Shown: positions 9,301-19,463 of the stretch, piece by piece
How the letters are laid out: each line of letters begins with the position of its first letter
Numbering within the stretch: the first letter of the stretch is position 1
Assembly: GCA_900240875.1 (NCBI GenBank)
Contig: OESE01000215.1
Location: forward strand, 434,001-498,000
DNA from: Crithidia expoeki
Lineage: Eukaryota > Euglenozoa > Kinetoplastea > Trypanosomatida > Trypanosomatidae
DNA: 64,000 nt
Direction of reading: 5' to 3'
The notes under the pieces: generated by a model
Told to the model about the DNA's origin: nothing
Seen by the model: only the letters and a program-made list of their open reading frames with translations
Database searches by the model: none
Translations under genes and position numbers: made by a program

Positions 9301-12300
9301 AACATCGCCGCTATGGCAGAGAGGGCGTTGGGGGCGTAGTGCGTTGCTCGGCTGTTCGTGGTGCGTCTCCGTGCAGTTTTCTCCGCAGCAACACCAGACC
9401 CACGCAGAGTCCCTGCGGTCCTCGGAGAGTCGTTTGATGACTCTGCAGAAATAGCATTGTAATTTGTTGCTGTCGCATTCAGTCGGGTGGAAGGCTCCAT
9501 CAGCACTGGTAACCCGGACGCGCGGCCGAAAGAGGGGATGGAGGGGGCAGCGAAGGCGCCTGTGCCGCCTGTCAAGCTGTTGGTCGTCACCGTAGCGGCA
9601 CTCACGGTCACTGGTGTCATCAGTGCAGCACTCGCGTCAAAAAGCCTGCCGGGGTAACTTTCTGGAAAAGCGTCTCGTCTGGTTTTCGTTTCTTTTCCTA
9701 CGCCAGTCGCGGCAGAAAGCTGACTCGGGTCCAGGAGCCACAGAACAGAGCCCTGTTCACTGGAGCTCTGCGCGGTGACAAGCGGTGCCGGCAGCGCCAC
9801 CGGGGAGACAGAAAGGCTGCAGCTGCAACGTGATGCGCAGGCTCTGCAGGAGCAGCCGCTTGGCCGCCGCATATTGGTACCGGTGCAGTAGTACACAGGC
9901 CAGGTTGTTCAGCGCCACCGCGCAGCCGTACACAGGGATGTCACTTGTGTGGTGCAACACCCCTTGTAGCGCGGCGTAAGCCTCATTTAAGCAGTAATCC
10001 ACTTTGGTGGCCTGCCGCATCCGCCTTTCATGCAACTGCAGGCCCGTCGAAGGCTTGAGCAACGTGTTCTGCTGCCGCGACGAGCAGACGTAAGCCTGCA
10101 TGGATTGCTGGTTCAGCACATATTGCCGCCGCGCCTGTCGACAGAAGAGGTAGGCGACGTTGTTCAGCACGCTCCAGAGAGCCTGCTTCAGGCGGTCAGA
10201 CGTTGTTGTCCACGGCTCGCGGTTCATGAAGGTCGAAGTGTTGTGCACACCGCCGCCGCCGCGGGTGAAGAAGACAATGGGATTGGGCGTATCGCCTGTT
10301 GCACAGATTCCGCTGCAGACGCCAGAGCCGAAGAAAAGAGTTTGCGGCAACCGACCAGCGCAGTGCGGTAACGGCCCTCCGCGGCCGTCCTGCGCAAAAA
10401 CGGAGGCGCTGGGGGAACTGCCGAGCACCGAGGGCTCGAGATTCATCCCGCTTGCCGCCTGCTGCCGCTCTCCCGCCCTTCCGTTGCCGTTGTTGACGTC
10501 TTCTGACAGCTCACGCAGATGGTACGTGATACTGCGCCGCGCGCGATAATCTCCGTTTTCGCCTGCGGCCACGTCTTAGGGTTCAGCAGCAGCAGCAACC
10601 CCGTGTCACTCGCCGCCATCACCGCCTCGAAGCTGTTTTCGCCGTAGGTCATGACGATGAGCTCGCGCCGCAGCGAGCAGAACATTACGGCACGTGACAG
10701 ACCCTCCTTCAGGGTACGATGGGCGTCAGGTAGCAGCATGTGTCGCATCAGCAGCTCTAACAAAGTAGTGTAAAGGTCGACGCACTGAACGGTGCGCAGG
10801 ATGAAGCTCCTAAAGGCACCAATAGAACTTACCAGCGGGGCTCTAGTAGCACCCGCAGCAGCATCCGCACCGCCACCCAAGCCCAGCGTATGCATGTTCA
10901 CCGCCGACTCCCGGCCGTCGAGCAGCGACGTGTTCACAGAGAGGGCGTTGGGCAGTTCGAAAGAAGTGCAGGAGCCGTGGGCCGCGGCCGCGGCGGCCAC
11001 TGCCACCTCGCGTTCGGTGGTAAGCGGTGGCAAAGGCACACTGCACAGCCGGTCAACGGAAGTCGTTGACGTGCTCGTGGCGACAGCGGGAGAAGTAGCT
11101 GTCGCATTCGTGATGTTCGCAGCTTTTTTCGTGCCATCATCGTCATCGTCATCAGCTGTGGGACTCCCTTTCTTTGTGCTCGAGGCTCTTGCATGGGCAG
11201 ATTCAATAGTGTGATTTTGAGGGGTTAGCAACTTATCAGGAAACTGGCTCAGGCCGTCCCCAGACCCGCCGTAGTCAGGTGAGAGCGGGAATATGGTGGC
11301 GTAGTCGCGACGGTCCGCACTGTTGCTGTTGTTCCTATACCTGCTGCTATTGACGAGCGCAGAGTGGGAAAGCGGCCGGCGTGGCGAGCGGGTGGCGCAG
11401 CTACCAAATCTCTCAACCGAAAAATTGTCGTTGCTGACATTGGTATTCATTGCACGGGGAAGTGTACGGGTGCTCCGCTCCGTCACGTCACTCACAAAGC
11501 TGAAGTTGAAGGTGTCACCGGTGAGGACGTCGAGGTCGGCTGTAGCTGCCTCGAGCGCGGTTGTTACGCCGGATGCGGTGAACTGTGCTGCAACGGTTGC
11601 AATGATTTCAATCTTCCGTCGCAACAGGTAGCCGTACACGATGTGGGACCCGTTCATGCTCTCCGTACATTCCGTCAGATGCCACATGTAGGACATCGCC
11701 TCGTGCAGGTCGACGCGGGCGTTCAGCAGGCTCAGCCGGATGTACATGGAGGCATTGAAGGAGATGGTGGTGAGGGTGTCCTCACCGTTAGCGCTTGTCA
11801 TCGTAAAGTCGATCATGCCACCGCCATCACCGTACTCGTAATATGTGCCGCTTCCGTTGCCGTTAGCAGCAACGGTGTTGTAGACGTTTAAAGCAGCTGC
11901 TACGGCGCTGCCGCTGCGAGCGCGGGTCAAATACTGCCGGTGCGCCAGCGGAGATTCCAGTCCGCGGCGGCGCGGCCAGCCTAGCCGCCCTGCGGCCTCA
12001 CCCATCATTCGGTCGCTTGGTCAGTCCGGCTGTTTAATGAAGTCAAAGTCTTCCATGATAGACCACCCACGGCAGGCGATGCGCACATCCGCGGCGTGCA
12101 GCTGAATCAGCTTACCCATGTACACCATTTGAGGATTGCGCTCATGCCAGAAGGTGGACGACACCCCGCAGTGGCCCTGCCCGAGGTAGGTGGCACTGAG
12201 GCCTGAGGAGACCATGGCGATGCCGATCTCGCGCTGGTGCTGCGCGTACTCGATAGCGCCCTCGACACTGCCGTTGTGCAAGCACAGGGGAAGCTCGAGC

Positions 12301-14746
12301 GTCGCACCCCACACCGCCGAGCGCAGCGGTGAACCGGAGCTGAGCGGTGGGCGTATCACCACAGTGGTGTCGCTCACCTTTCTCCATCGCCCCTCCGAGT
12401 AAAGGGCCGGTGCGGCGCTGGCAGTGACAGGAGAGGCAGCAACAGCGGTGAACGACAGCAAGGATGGCGAGAGATCGCGCAACATGTCGGCGCCGCTGAA
12501 TCCGCTGTCAACATCGACGCGGTTCTGCCGCAGCACGAGCGGGACGCCGATCATCTCCTCCAGACACTGCAGTGACCAGCCAGGGAACAGTTCCTTTGCA
12601 TCCACCTGGATGCTCTCCTCATCGGCGGCAGGGTAATAGACCGGGATGGCGCCACGTAGGCCGGACGGGCTGCGACCGCGCTTCGGCACTGGCGAGGCTG
12701 GGGCGGAGGCGGAGGTTGCCCCTAAAACGCTCCGGCTGCCACCCCGGCCGAGCCAAGAGTCACTGCCACCGTCGTTGGTGTTCGGAGCGCCACCACCGTC
12801 GCTATTGCAGTCACTGACACTCCCCACGTTGCCCCATCCGCCAAGCGTCGCACTATCAACACCGACACCACCACCTCCATTAGCCTTAACATCACAGCCC
12901 ACGCCCTCAACGTTTGCGCCTGCTCCGCCGCCTCCAGCTGCGGGCGTTGGGCGAGAGCACTGACTGCGCCGTGTGACGACCGGCATACGCTTGTGCAACA
13001 GCTGCCACTCAATCGTCTTCTCATTTTCACTGTACGGCTGTACCACATAATGCTCGTTGACGGCGAACAGCAACGCCTCGAACATTGACGGGCGAAAGGT
13101 CACGGCACTGAGTTGGCGGTTGAAGATTGGGTAGCCTCCAAGGGCCTCCGCGCTCCTCGCGACGAGGGACCGGCCGGCCTCGTCGGTGACGAAGCGGTTA
13201 GAAGACTCGGTGATGAAGACTCCGGCGGTGCTGGGGATGCCACTGCTGACGTTGCCGAGGAGTGGCACTGGTGGGCTGCTGTGTCGCTGCTGCTGCTCCA
13301 TTGAGTTGCCGGCCGCGCAGCAGCCGCTGTAGGAACTTGGTGTGTCCTGCGTTCCAGAGGGATTGTTGTCCACAGATGAAACAGTTCCAAGAGAGGCTGG
13401 CACAAAAAAAAAAAAACGTCGTCGCTGTTGTTGTTGCTGCTCATATTGACGGTGAAAACGCCGTTTAATACGCGCCGCACCGCTTCCAGCAGCGGCGCAC
13501 CCAACACCTCTCTCGTCTCGTCGATGAACCCCAGGAGACGGCGGTACTTTTCGGCGGCAGACACGCCTTCAAAGCAGTCCTCCTGTTCCCCTTCCCGTCC
13601 AATTGCACCCACGCCGTTAGTGGTTCCCGTATTCACGTCACGACGTTCCACACCAGCGGAAATGTTGTCCACGACGGTGGGTTCGGGCGACACCGCCTCG
13701 TTGCTCCCATCTCGCAACGGCGTTGCACTGTCGTCTCCTGTTCCTGAGACAGCAAAGGTGGGGTCGTTGTTCTTCGTCGCAGTCGTCTTCGTACAAGTGG
13801 TTGTGTTGCTGTTTTCCACTTTACCTTCCAGCGTAGTCATCCGAGGATTTGCCGGCGTAGGTGAAGCTGCCGCCGCTTCCCTCGGACTGCTTCGTTTCGT
13901 TGTGTTCGCTTTGCTCGACATCGGGCTCATATCACTGCAATCTTCTTCCACAGTTGCAGCAGCCGACGCCAACGCTGCCGCCCTCCCCTCCGCCTCTGCC
14001 ACCGCGACGCACAAGCTGTAAAAGCGACGTAACCAGTCCGGGTTCTTTCGCATCACCATGTACCACTCTTCGTACACGATGTACTTAATGACCCGCGCGA
14101 TGAGCTCGCCGACCACTGCCTGAATACACCGGTAGCACTGCTTTAGCAGCTCGTACTTGTTTAGCGAGAAGGGGCCATAACAGCTTGCCGTCTGCACTGC
14201 CCCCTCGAGCGAGGCCTCCTCGGCGCGCAGGAGTTCGATGATGGCGTAGACGTAGGTGCCGTAGCGCACACCGTGGCTGTGGCACAGCTTCGATAAGAGT
14301 ATGGGCGGCATGCGGCAACCCCACTGCCGTTGACCAACCATACCCAGGCTGCCACCACAACCGCTTTGCAACATACCCGCGTGTGCACCGCAACCAACAA
14401 CTACGTCACCACTGTTGCCGTTGTTACTGCCCTTGAAGCGCAACAGCCCGTTCAGAAGCTGCCCCAGAATAATCCGCAGCTTCGACTGCAAAATCAGCCT
14501 GTTCGGCCTAACACTCCGCTGCACACAGCCGCTCTCACTCTGAAACATCTCCCGTCGTGGTACCCGCGCCGCCACCCACGACGTGCGCGCGTACCATTGA
14601 TAGAAGCACAAGGCGCGGGCATCGATAAAGTACCACCGTGCATCTGCGCCGACGGACAGGGTGAGCCGTAGGCCACCGCTGCGAGCAACCGGCCCTCCCT
14701 GAAGGACCGCAGCGGAAACAAACACTTGACGGCCGACACGATCCAT
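6338..14746 (-). pseudogene. giant decayed gene, about 2,800 codons, frameshifts and stops
   Basis: One long coding trace on the minus strand that changes frame repeatedly without spacers. ATG at 14746 (MDRVGRQVF) follows a clear spliced-leader acceptor. Reading then shifts at a T12 run near 13405, in a GC repeat near 10550, near 9820, near 7850, at a T6 run near 7616, near 7320 and near 6955. In-frame stops with coding-like sequence on both sides are TGA at 12021, TAG at 8646, TAA at 8334, TGA at 8295 and TAG at 7195. Segments look like protein: a TPR-like helix pair (LNNLACVLLHRYQYAAAKR) near 9900, Arg-rich IQ-like helices near 8700-9000, and Ser/Thr/Asn-rich inserts. Neighbouring genes are intact, so error alone is a poor explanation. 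Family not recognised. Confidence 0.75.
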
Positions 14747-14783
14747 CACGCCTGATGTAGAAATAGCAAACGACGTTGGCTCA

Positions 14784-14797
14784 CTGCAAAAAAAAAG
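14784..14797 (-). promoter_or_regulatory. spliced-leader acceptor of the decayed giant gene
   Basis: Minus strand T9 followed by GCAG, 37 bases upstream of the ATG at 14746. The 5' processing signal of the dead gene is still intact. Confidence 0.6.
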
Positions 14798-14827
14798 ACT
14801 TGTAACGCGTGCCCCACCACACCCCGA

Positions 14828-15345
14828 CCGCAGCCGCCCCCGCGGAGGCGCGCGGGCTCGTTTCGTGGAGGTGGGCCCCTGCAGCGCCAATGCCTCCGTC
14901 GGCATGGCGGTCGTTGCCGTCAGTTGTCGGGCCCAGCTGCCGCAGCAGGGGCCACGCGACGGGCCTTTCCAAGGCGGTACCCTGGTCGCCCACACCACTA
15001 ACAGAAACGCGAGGTGAGGGGAAAGGAGCTACTTGCTCTTTCGCAAAAACAGCGCCAGCTCCTTTTCTCATGCCGCCCGCGAGCCCGTTTAGCAGCGTGC
15101 CGTTGCCCGCCTCACCGCGGCCGCATCAACCGCAGGTTTTCGCACATCCCACAGAAGGAGTGCTACACCATCGTTGCGGCACCCCAGCCGCCCCACGGAT
15201 CCTCGACGGGCGCCAGCGACATGCACAACACTGAGACCCCGAGCGCCGGCATCCCCAGCGTTAGCGGCACGAAGAATGAGGAGGGTGGTGCGTTGACGAC
15301 CGTTTGGAGGGCATCCGCGTAGGCCCCAACCTCGCGCATTGCGTT
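14828..15345 (-). other. left end of duplicated unit, coding-like but broken
   Basis: GC-rich sequence with two competing minus-strand frames. One contains a hydrophobic stretch (FFVPLTLGMPALGVSVLCM) but is cut by TGA, TAG and TGA. The other contains GVALLLWDVRKP, which resembles a WD40 strand. Neither is convincing; this is probably the continuation of the decayed ORF to the right. Confidence 0.3.
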
Positions 15346-16121
15346 TCACCGCAGAAGGCACATCCCGTGTGTAGTTTCATGGCAGCAGGTGCTGCTGTGG
15401 CGAACCAGGTGAGGCGAGCACGGGGTGCACATTTCCAGACCCGACACCCAGGCCACCACAACCCCGGATAACTCTCGCAGAGGCGCATTCCATGGCTTGT
15501 AAAACCGCTCCTCGTAGTTTTCGTGGTCCCACTCCCGGCGCAGAATTGTGTAGGACGCGGCGCTGCGAGTGTTGCCGTCCGCTCCTGCATTGCCAGCATC
15601 TGTTTTCACGCCGGCGGTGGTCAGCTAGTCTCCGCCCTCAGGGTGCTTCGAGGATCGTCTATGGCGCACATTGCCGGTGTCGCGTTGCGAACCCGATGGG
15701 GGCAGCGGCGGGCCCCCGTTGATTTCCACAGGCTTCGTCACGCTCAAGTGGCTTCGTGAGGGTGCCGCATCTAACGAATTCTTGTTCGCACCGCTGCCCT
15801 CGTCGTCATTTTTTTTTTTTTTGCAAAGGCACCCGCTGTGGCAGGGAGAACAGGAAACCCACGCGGCGAGAGCAACCCACTCCCGCCGTCCCCTCCGCGA
15901 TCTGTCAGAGGGTCGGCTTTGGCAAATGCCGGTGAGGACGGCAGCGCTGTGCCCGACACAGCGGTAAATTCGTTTCGCCCGAGCATCGCCGATGGCGGGC
16001 AGCACGCACTAGCCGTAGTGCTTTGCAGCCCGTTGCTGGCTTTCGCCCTGCCCGCGCTGGCGACACAAGACGCCTCGCGTTCGTTGTTGCGAGGCGTTTT
16101 TGAGGTGAAGATACGCCGCAT
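15346..16121 (-). pseudogene. decayed ORF, copy 1
   Basis: ATG at 16121 opens a Ser/Ala-rich frame (MRRIFTSKTPRNNERE) that reaches an A14 run near 15809-15822 (T on the plus strand). Sequence that looks like its continuation (NDDEGSGANKNS) is in another frame and would need a run of 12 or 15. It then meets an in-frame TAG near 15622, after which the frame stays open for 86 codons (YTILRREWDHENYEERFY) to a TGA at 15346. I recognise no family. A minimal alternative is a real gene of about 165 residues ending at the TAG with a miscalled homopolymer. Confidence 0.4.
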
Positions 16122-17536
16122 GTTTTCGATTTGCGTTACGTAGCGTTGGTGTGTCTCTCATGCGGCCGCCGTATCGTCGTACATTTCGCATATGGGAAGG
16201 CACTCATCCATGAGTGGTGGGGTGTTTGGGGGCTGAAAGCGCTGGCTCACTAACGATAACGCCACGCTAGCATCTTTTACCGCGTACATAGTTGGTTAGA
16301 AAAGGCTATCTGAATAAGCGGGAAAAGCACTAGCTAAAAGAAGAAAACCGACGAGAAGGTTGGGCATTCCCACTTTAAGTCTATGAGAGAAACACCCCGC
16401 GGATGGGAATGGGGGAGGTGGGAATGAAAGGCAGGATTGACCCTGCAAAAAAAAAAAAAGATTAGCCACACACGCTGTGTATTGCTAGGTGTTCTGGATC
16501 GAGGCGGGCGACACTCACGTTGCGAAAGGCAGCGCTAAAAAGGAAAAAAGACGGGCACCAGAAAACGGTAAATGAGAGCGTTGGTGTGTGGAAAAATCAA
16601 ATGCGACACAATCAGCCGAGCAGCGTCTCGTTAGAACAACAATGGGGCGCGGTGTGCCTAACTCCGCAGCGTGCGGCGTCTGAATTGCCTCTGTGGACTT
16701 GCCGGGTTTCCGCCCGAGAGGATGACGGTAGAAGAAAAGAGGAGGAGGCCACCGACAAACAAAAGCGAGGCACAATGAGAGGGCGACTTGCCCAAGAGAA
16801 AACGCCACAAAAGAAGGTTGCGACTAGTAAAAAAGGTGTTTTTAAAGCCCCCAGCAGGGCCATATAATGTCCACGAGAGGAAAACAATACTGCTACAAAA
16901 AGCAGTGGGAAAAAGTGTGGGTTGCGAAAAGGGAGAGTGGCAGCAAAACGCCGAGCGGAGGAATATCGGGGAGCGCTGGCGTAGAGGACGCCCGCGGTTC
17001 TTCTGACAAACCCCGCGGTTATGGAGAGACGGCCGATGGAATCTGCATTTTCATTTGTCGCCAGCAGAAGCGACGCTACGCATTCCCACGTTTCCCGGTA
17101 ATGCAAGTAATTGCTGAACAAACTTTTCGTCGTAGTGCCATGGCAGCGTGCCGTTTTAGCGCCCTTTAGAAAAAAAGAAGCATTCACCTTCTGTAAAATT
17201 TAAACATCTTTCGGAGCAAGGCTCACGTCAAGAATGGCGGGCTTTTAACTCTCTGGCGCGGCTTTTGGCACTGAACAGAAGGTATTCGCACAGCCGCTCA
17301 AGCCTGAGTGGGGACAAAAGCGAAGAAGGTATAAATAGTAACGCTGTGGTAAGGAAAATGGGTGTGCAGCATTTCACGCAGTTACAAAACAACGGCTTTT
17401 TTCCCCCCTCCGGCGATCAAAGGAGCACGTAGCAGTTTGCAAAACTGAAGCCGTTAGGGGAATGCAACCGCTAATTTATGTCTTTTGCGGGGTGTATTGA
17501 AATAGTCTTGCCTGGCTAACGCAGGAGGCCTTGTTG
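16122..17536. other. intergenic, 1.4 kb, copy 1
   Basis: Between the Isd11-like stop and the decayed ORF. A 191-codon minus frame (16612-17187) and a 100-codon plus frame (16862-17169) exist, but both look like chance frames of mixed composition. A purine-rich tract at 16440-16460 (A13) is present. No supported gene. Confidence 0.5.
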
Positions 17537-17875
17537 CTACTGAATCCCCTTTCCTGTCGTACCGAAAGGCTGGTGAACGTGGTGGCCCCTGTGGGGGCTG
17601 TGGTTTGCCTTGGTGTCGAAGTAGACCGGGCGCTTGGCGTAAATCTGGTTCACCACGACCATGCGCTGCATCTGGCGAAGCTTGTCGCGACCTTCCTTTG
17701 CGAGAAATTTTTTCTGCTCATCCAGAGGTAGTCTGGCGATCGCGTCGAAGTCGTCTTTGATGTGCTGTGCAAAGTACTGGCGGAAGTTGTAGTCGCGGAA
17801 GCCACGGGCTGTTCGGATCATCTGGCCGCGGAGGCGCCGAATAGACTTTTGAATTGCCTGGGATGGGGCCGACAT
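17537..17875 (-). CDS. Isd11/LYRM4-like mitochondrial protein, copy 1
   Basis: 112 residues from the first ATG downstream of a CAG acceptor. Residues 6-45 (IQKSIRRLRGQMIRTARGF, then RDYNFRQYFAQHIKDDF) align with Isd11/LYRM4, whose core is a leading helix, a Phe, then YNxRxYxxxRxxDxF. The C-terminal helix with QMQRMVVVNQIYA matches the family's second half. Isd11 binds the cysteine desulfurase Nfs1 and acyl carrier protein in the mitochondrial matrix and is needed for Fe-S cluster synthesis. The Leu-Tyr-Arg tripeptide itself is replaced (IRRL), and there is a His-rich tail at 91-101 beyond the usual end. Identical copy at 27032-27370, so dosage may be doubled. Confidence 0.7.
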   Translation of the reverse strand: MSAPSQAIQKSIRRLRGQMIRTARGFRDYNFRQYFAQHIKDDFDAIARLPLDEQKKFLAKEGRDKLRQMQRMVVVNQIYAKRPVYFDTKANHSPHRGHHVHQPFGTTGKGIQ

Positions 17876-17911
17876 TTCTAGACAGGTCACTTTCCTTTGC
17901 GGTTCGGCAAT

Positions 17912-17930
17912 CTGCAAAAGACACCTTTCA
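17912..17930 (-). promoter_or_regulatory. likely spliced-leader acceptor, Isd11-like gene copy 1
   Basis: Minus strand GTCTTTTGCAG ends 36 bases upstream of the ATG at 17875. The tract is short, so the site is probable rather than certain. It excludes the upstream TTG frame extension. Confidence 0.45.
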
Positions 17931-18580
17931 CTTTATCGACGAGCTCCCCACTGGCTAAGGGCAGCGGCGGAACTACGCACAGAGCTTTGAAAAGAAACAC
18001 GGGCGATCCTAAGTGGGTAGAAGAAATGCGTTTTAAATTTCAGACGAGCTGTTTGGAAGGAGGGCAGACGTGGAGAGATTGGATGAAAGTTACTATTTTC
18101 TTACTTTTACAACGCCCCCAAAACCATGAAGTCTCCAACGGCCCGCTTTACCCCTGCACTTGCATCGAACATGTTAAGTTATGCGGCGCACCTCGTGGTA
18201 TTAATGGTGCCGGGCCTCGGTTCGGATTCGCCGGTTTTCTATCCGGCGCCACAGCCCAGGAAAGGATCGGCGAGGCACGGCAGGGCGCAGGCGTCTCCAA
18301 GGCCGTTTCGCTTGCTACTCATTCGGCGGGATGTATATAATATTTCTGGCCTTTTTTACTTTTAGGCAAAACCAGCGTGCCATTAATTAAAGGCGTTAGC
18401 GATAGGCCATGCAAAAGCCTGCGGGGAAGTTAAAAGAGAAAAGGAAATGAAAAACGTCGCGCAGCCGAGGACGCTTTGAAGCAAATTGGTCGAGCAAAGT
18501 GAGCTCAACAGTTTTTCACCCGAAAAATAATGACACATAAAACCAAGAGGGCCAGGTGAAAACCGAGAGCGCCATAAAGC
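17931..18580. other. intergenic, copy 1
   Basis: 650 bp between the NIP7 stop and the Isd11-like leader. Plus-strand frames here (up to 147 codons) lie antisense to the transcription unit and lack family features. No gene supported. Confidence 0.55.
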
Positions 18581-19126
18581 TTACGTCATCCGGGCCTCGT
18601 CGCGCAGGTACTCGCCGACATCCGCCTCGTGGAACAGAACCTGGGAGTTCATCTCGCACTTACGGCACTCGAGGGTGCTTAGAGCGGCAACGCCAAAACC
18701 TAGTGGGACGTCGCCCATGGAGAAGACCGCCACCTTTTGGTACTTGGGAGTTGCCTCCGTGATGCGGCCAAGACCGGCACGCGTTACGTTTCCGCCATAG
18801 AGAAACTTCTGCTCCTGATTTGGCTTTACCCAGATCTTAAACAGCGAGTACTGCGCAATGTACTCCAAGGCGGTGACCTGGATGCGAATGTTCCCATTGT
18901 GCGTTATCTTGGCGAAGAGGACACCGATGCCCATGAGGTTGCTCTTGGAGACACAGCTCGCTAGCTTTGCAAGGCGGAGAGGCATGTACCAGATGCGGTT
19001 CTTGTGAAGGCGGAAAACGTGTTCCTCCTCTCCCCTGCGCTCGAGCAGGTGGGTTGTGTTTGCGCCGATGTACTGCGCAAGCTTGTCGAAAAGCTTTGCT
19101 GTTTCCTCTTCATCAAGTGGGCGCAT
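18581..19126 (-). CDS. NIP7: 60S ribosome biogenesis factor NIP7, copy 1
   Basis: 181 residues starting MRPLDEEETAKLFDKLAQYIG, nearly the same opening as eukaryotic NIP7 (MRPLTEEET...). Highly conserved blocks follow: FRLHKNRIWYMP, VTALEYIAQYSLFKIWVKP, QKFLYGGNV, GLGRITEATP and SMGDVPLGFGVAALST near the C-terminus, which form the PUA RNA-binding domain (about 95-170). Length equals the family norm of about 180. NIP7 acts in the nucleolus in pre-60S assembly and 27S pre-rRNA processing. The start is the ATG at 19126; an open frame continues to a TTG at 19162 and is not used. Identical copy at 28075-28620. Confidence 0.93.
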   Translation of the reverse strand: MRPLDEEETAKLFDKLAQYIGANTTHLLERRGEEEHVFRLHKNRIWYMPLRLAKLASCVSKSNLMGIGVLFAKITHNGNIRIQVTALEYIAQYSLFKIWVKPNQEQKFLYGGNVTRAGLGRITEATPKYQKVAVFSMGDVPLGFGVAALSTLECRKCEMNSQVLFHEADVGEYLRDEARMT

Positions 19127-19463
19127 TTTTCTTTCTTTGGAGGAAGTGTAGCTATTCAGCAAAAATAAAAAACAATGGGGGTTTTAGAGGCGGGATGGGG
19201 GGAAAGAGAGGAGGGGTTTGGGGGTGGGTGGAGTAACGAAAGCGACCCCCGCACCACACCCGTGGACCGCTGGTTCGCAACGCTGGCGAAAGGACGGGTA
19301 CTTGTTATTAATTAAAATGCTAAGAGATGGGGATGCCACCGTCCTTAAAAGAAAACAAAAAAGCCCACTTCACTAATATCACGTTGGGCGCGGGTCTTCG
19401 TCGCTGAATGAGGTCGCAGGGGTTGGTGCTTTTTATTTGTCTTCATTATTCCTCGCTTATTTG
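19127..19463. other. intergenic, copy 1, with NIP7 acceptor
   Basis: 337 bp. On the minus strand a T-rich stretch at about 19158-19175 is followed by TAG at 19152-19154, a probable acceptor for NIP7 with a leader of about 25 nt. A G-rich block at 19196-19235 lies on the plus strand. No gene. Confidence 0.5.

Noticed and set aside
8295-12023. Stop codons read as amino acids (genetic code change as in Blastocrithidia) to explain in-frame TGA/TAG/TAA
   Set aside because: Intact genes in the window end with all three codons (TAG for the Isd11-like and Qa-SNARE genes, TAA for NIP7 and the aminotransferase, TGA for transporter M1) and contain none internally. The same locus also has frame changes, which a code change would not explain.
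6338-14746. A row of ten separate small genes
   Set aside because: The pieces overlap or abut in different frames with no room for acceptor and polyadenylation sites, and two neighbours are in the same frame with only a stop between them. One broken gene is simpler.
15089-15361. WD40-repeat remnant suggested by GVALLLWDVRKP
   Set aside because: Only one strand-like segment matches, and a competing frame in the same place has an equally plausible hydrophobic stretch. Not enough to name a family.
16612-17187. 191-codon minus-strand frame in the duplicated unit (and its twin at 26107-26682)
   Set aside because: Mixed composition, no conserved motif, and it overlaps plus-strand frames of similar length; looks like a chance frame in a spacer.
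17897-18340. 147-codon plus-strand frame
   Set aside because: Antisense to the transcription unit, no family features, and its 3' end differs between the two copies because of a one-base indel, which a conserved gene would be unlikely to tolerate.
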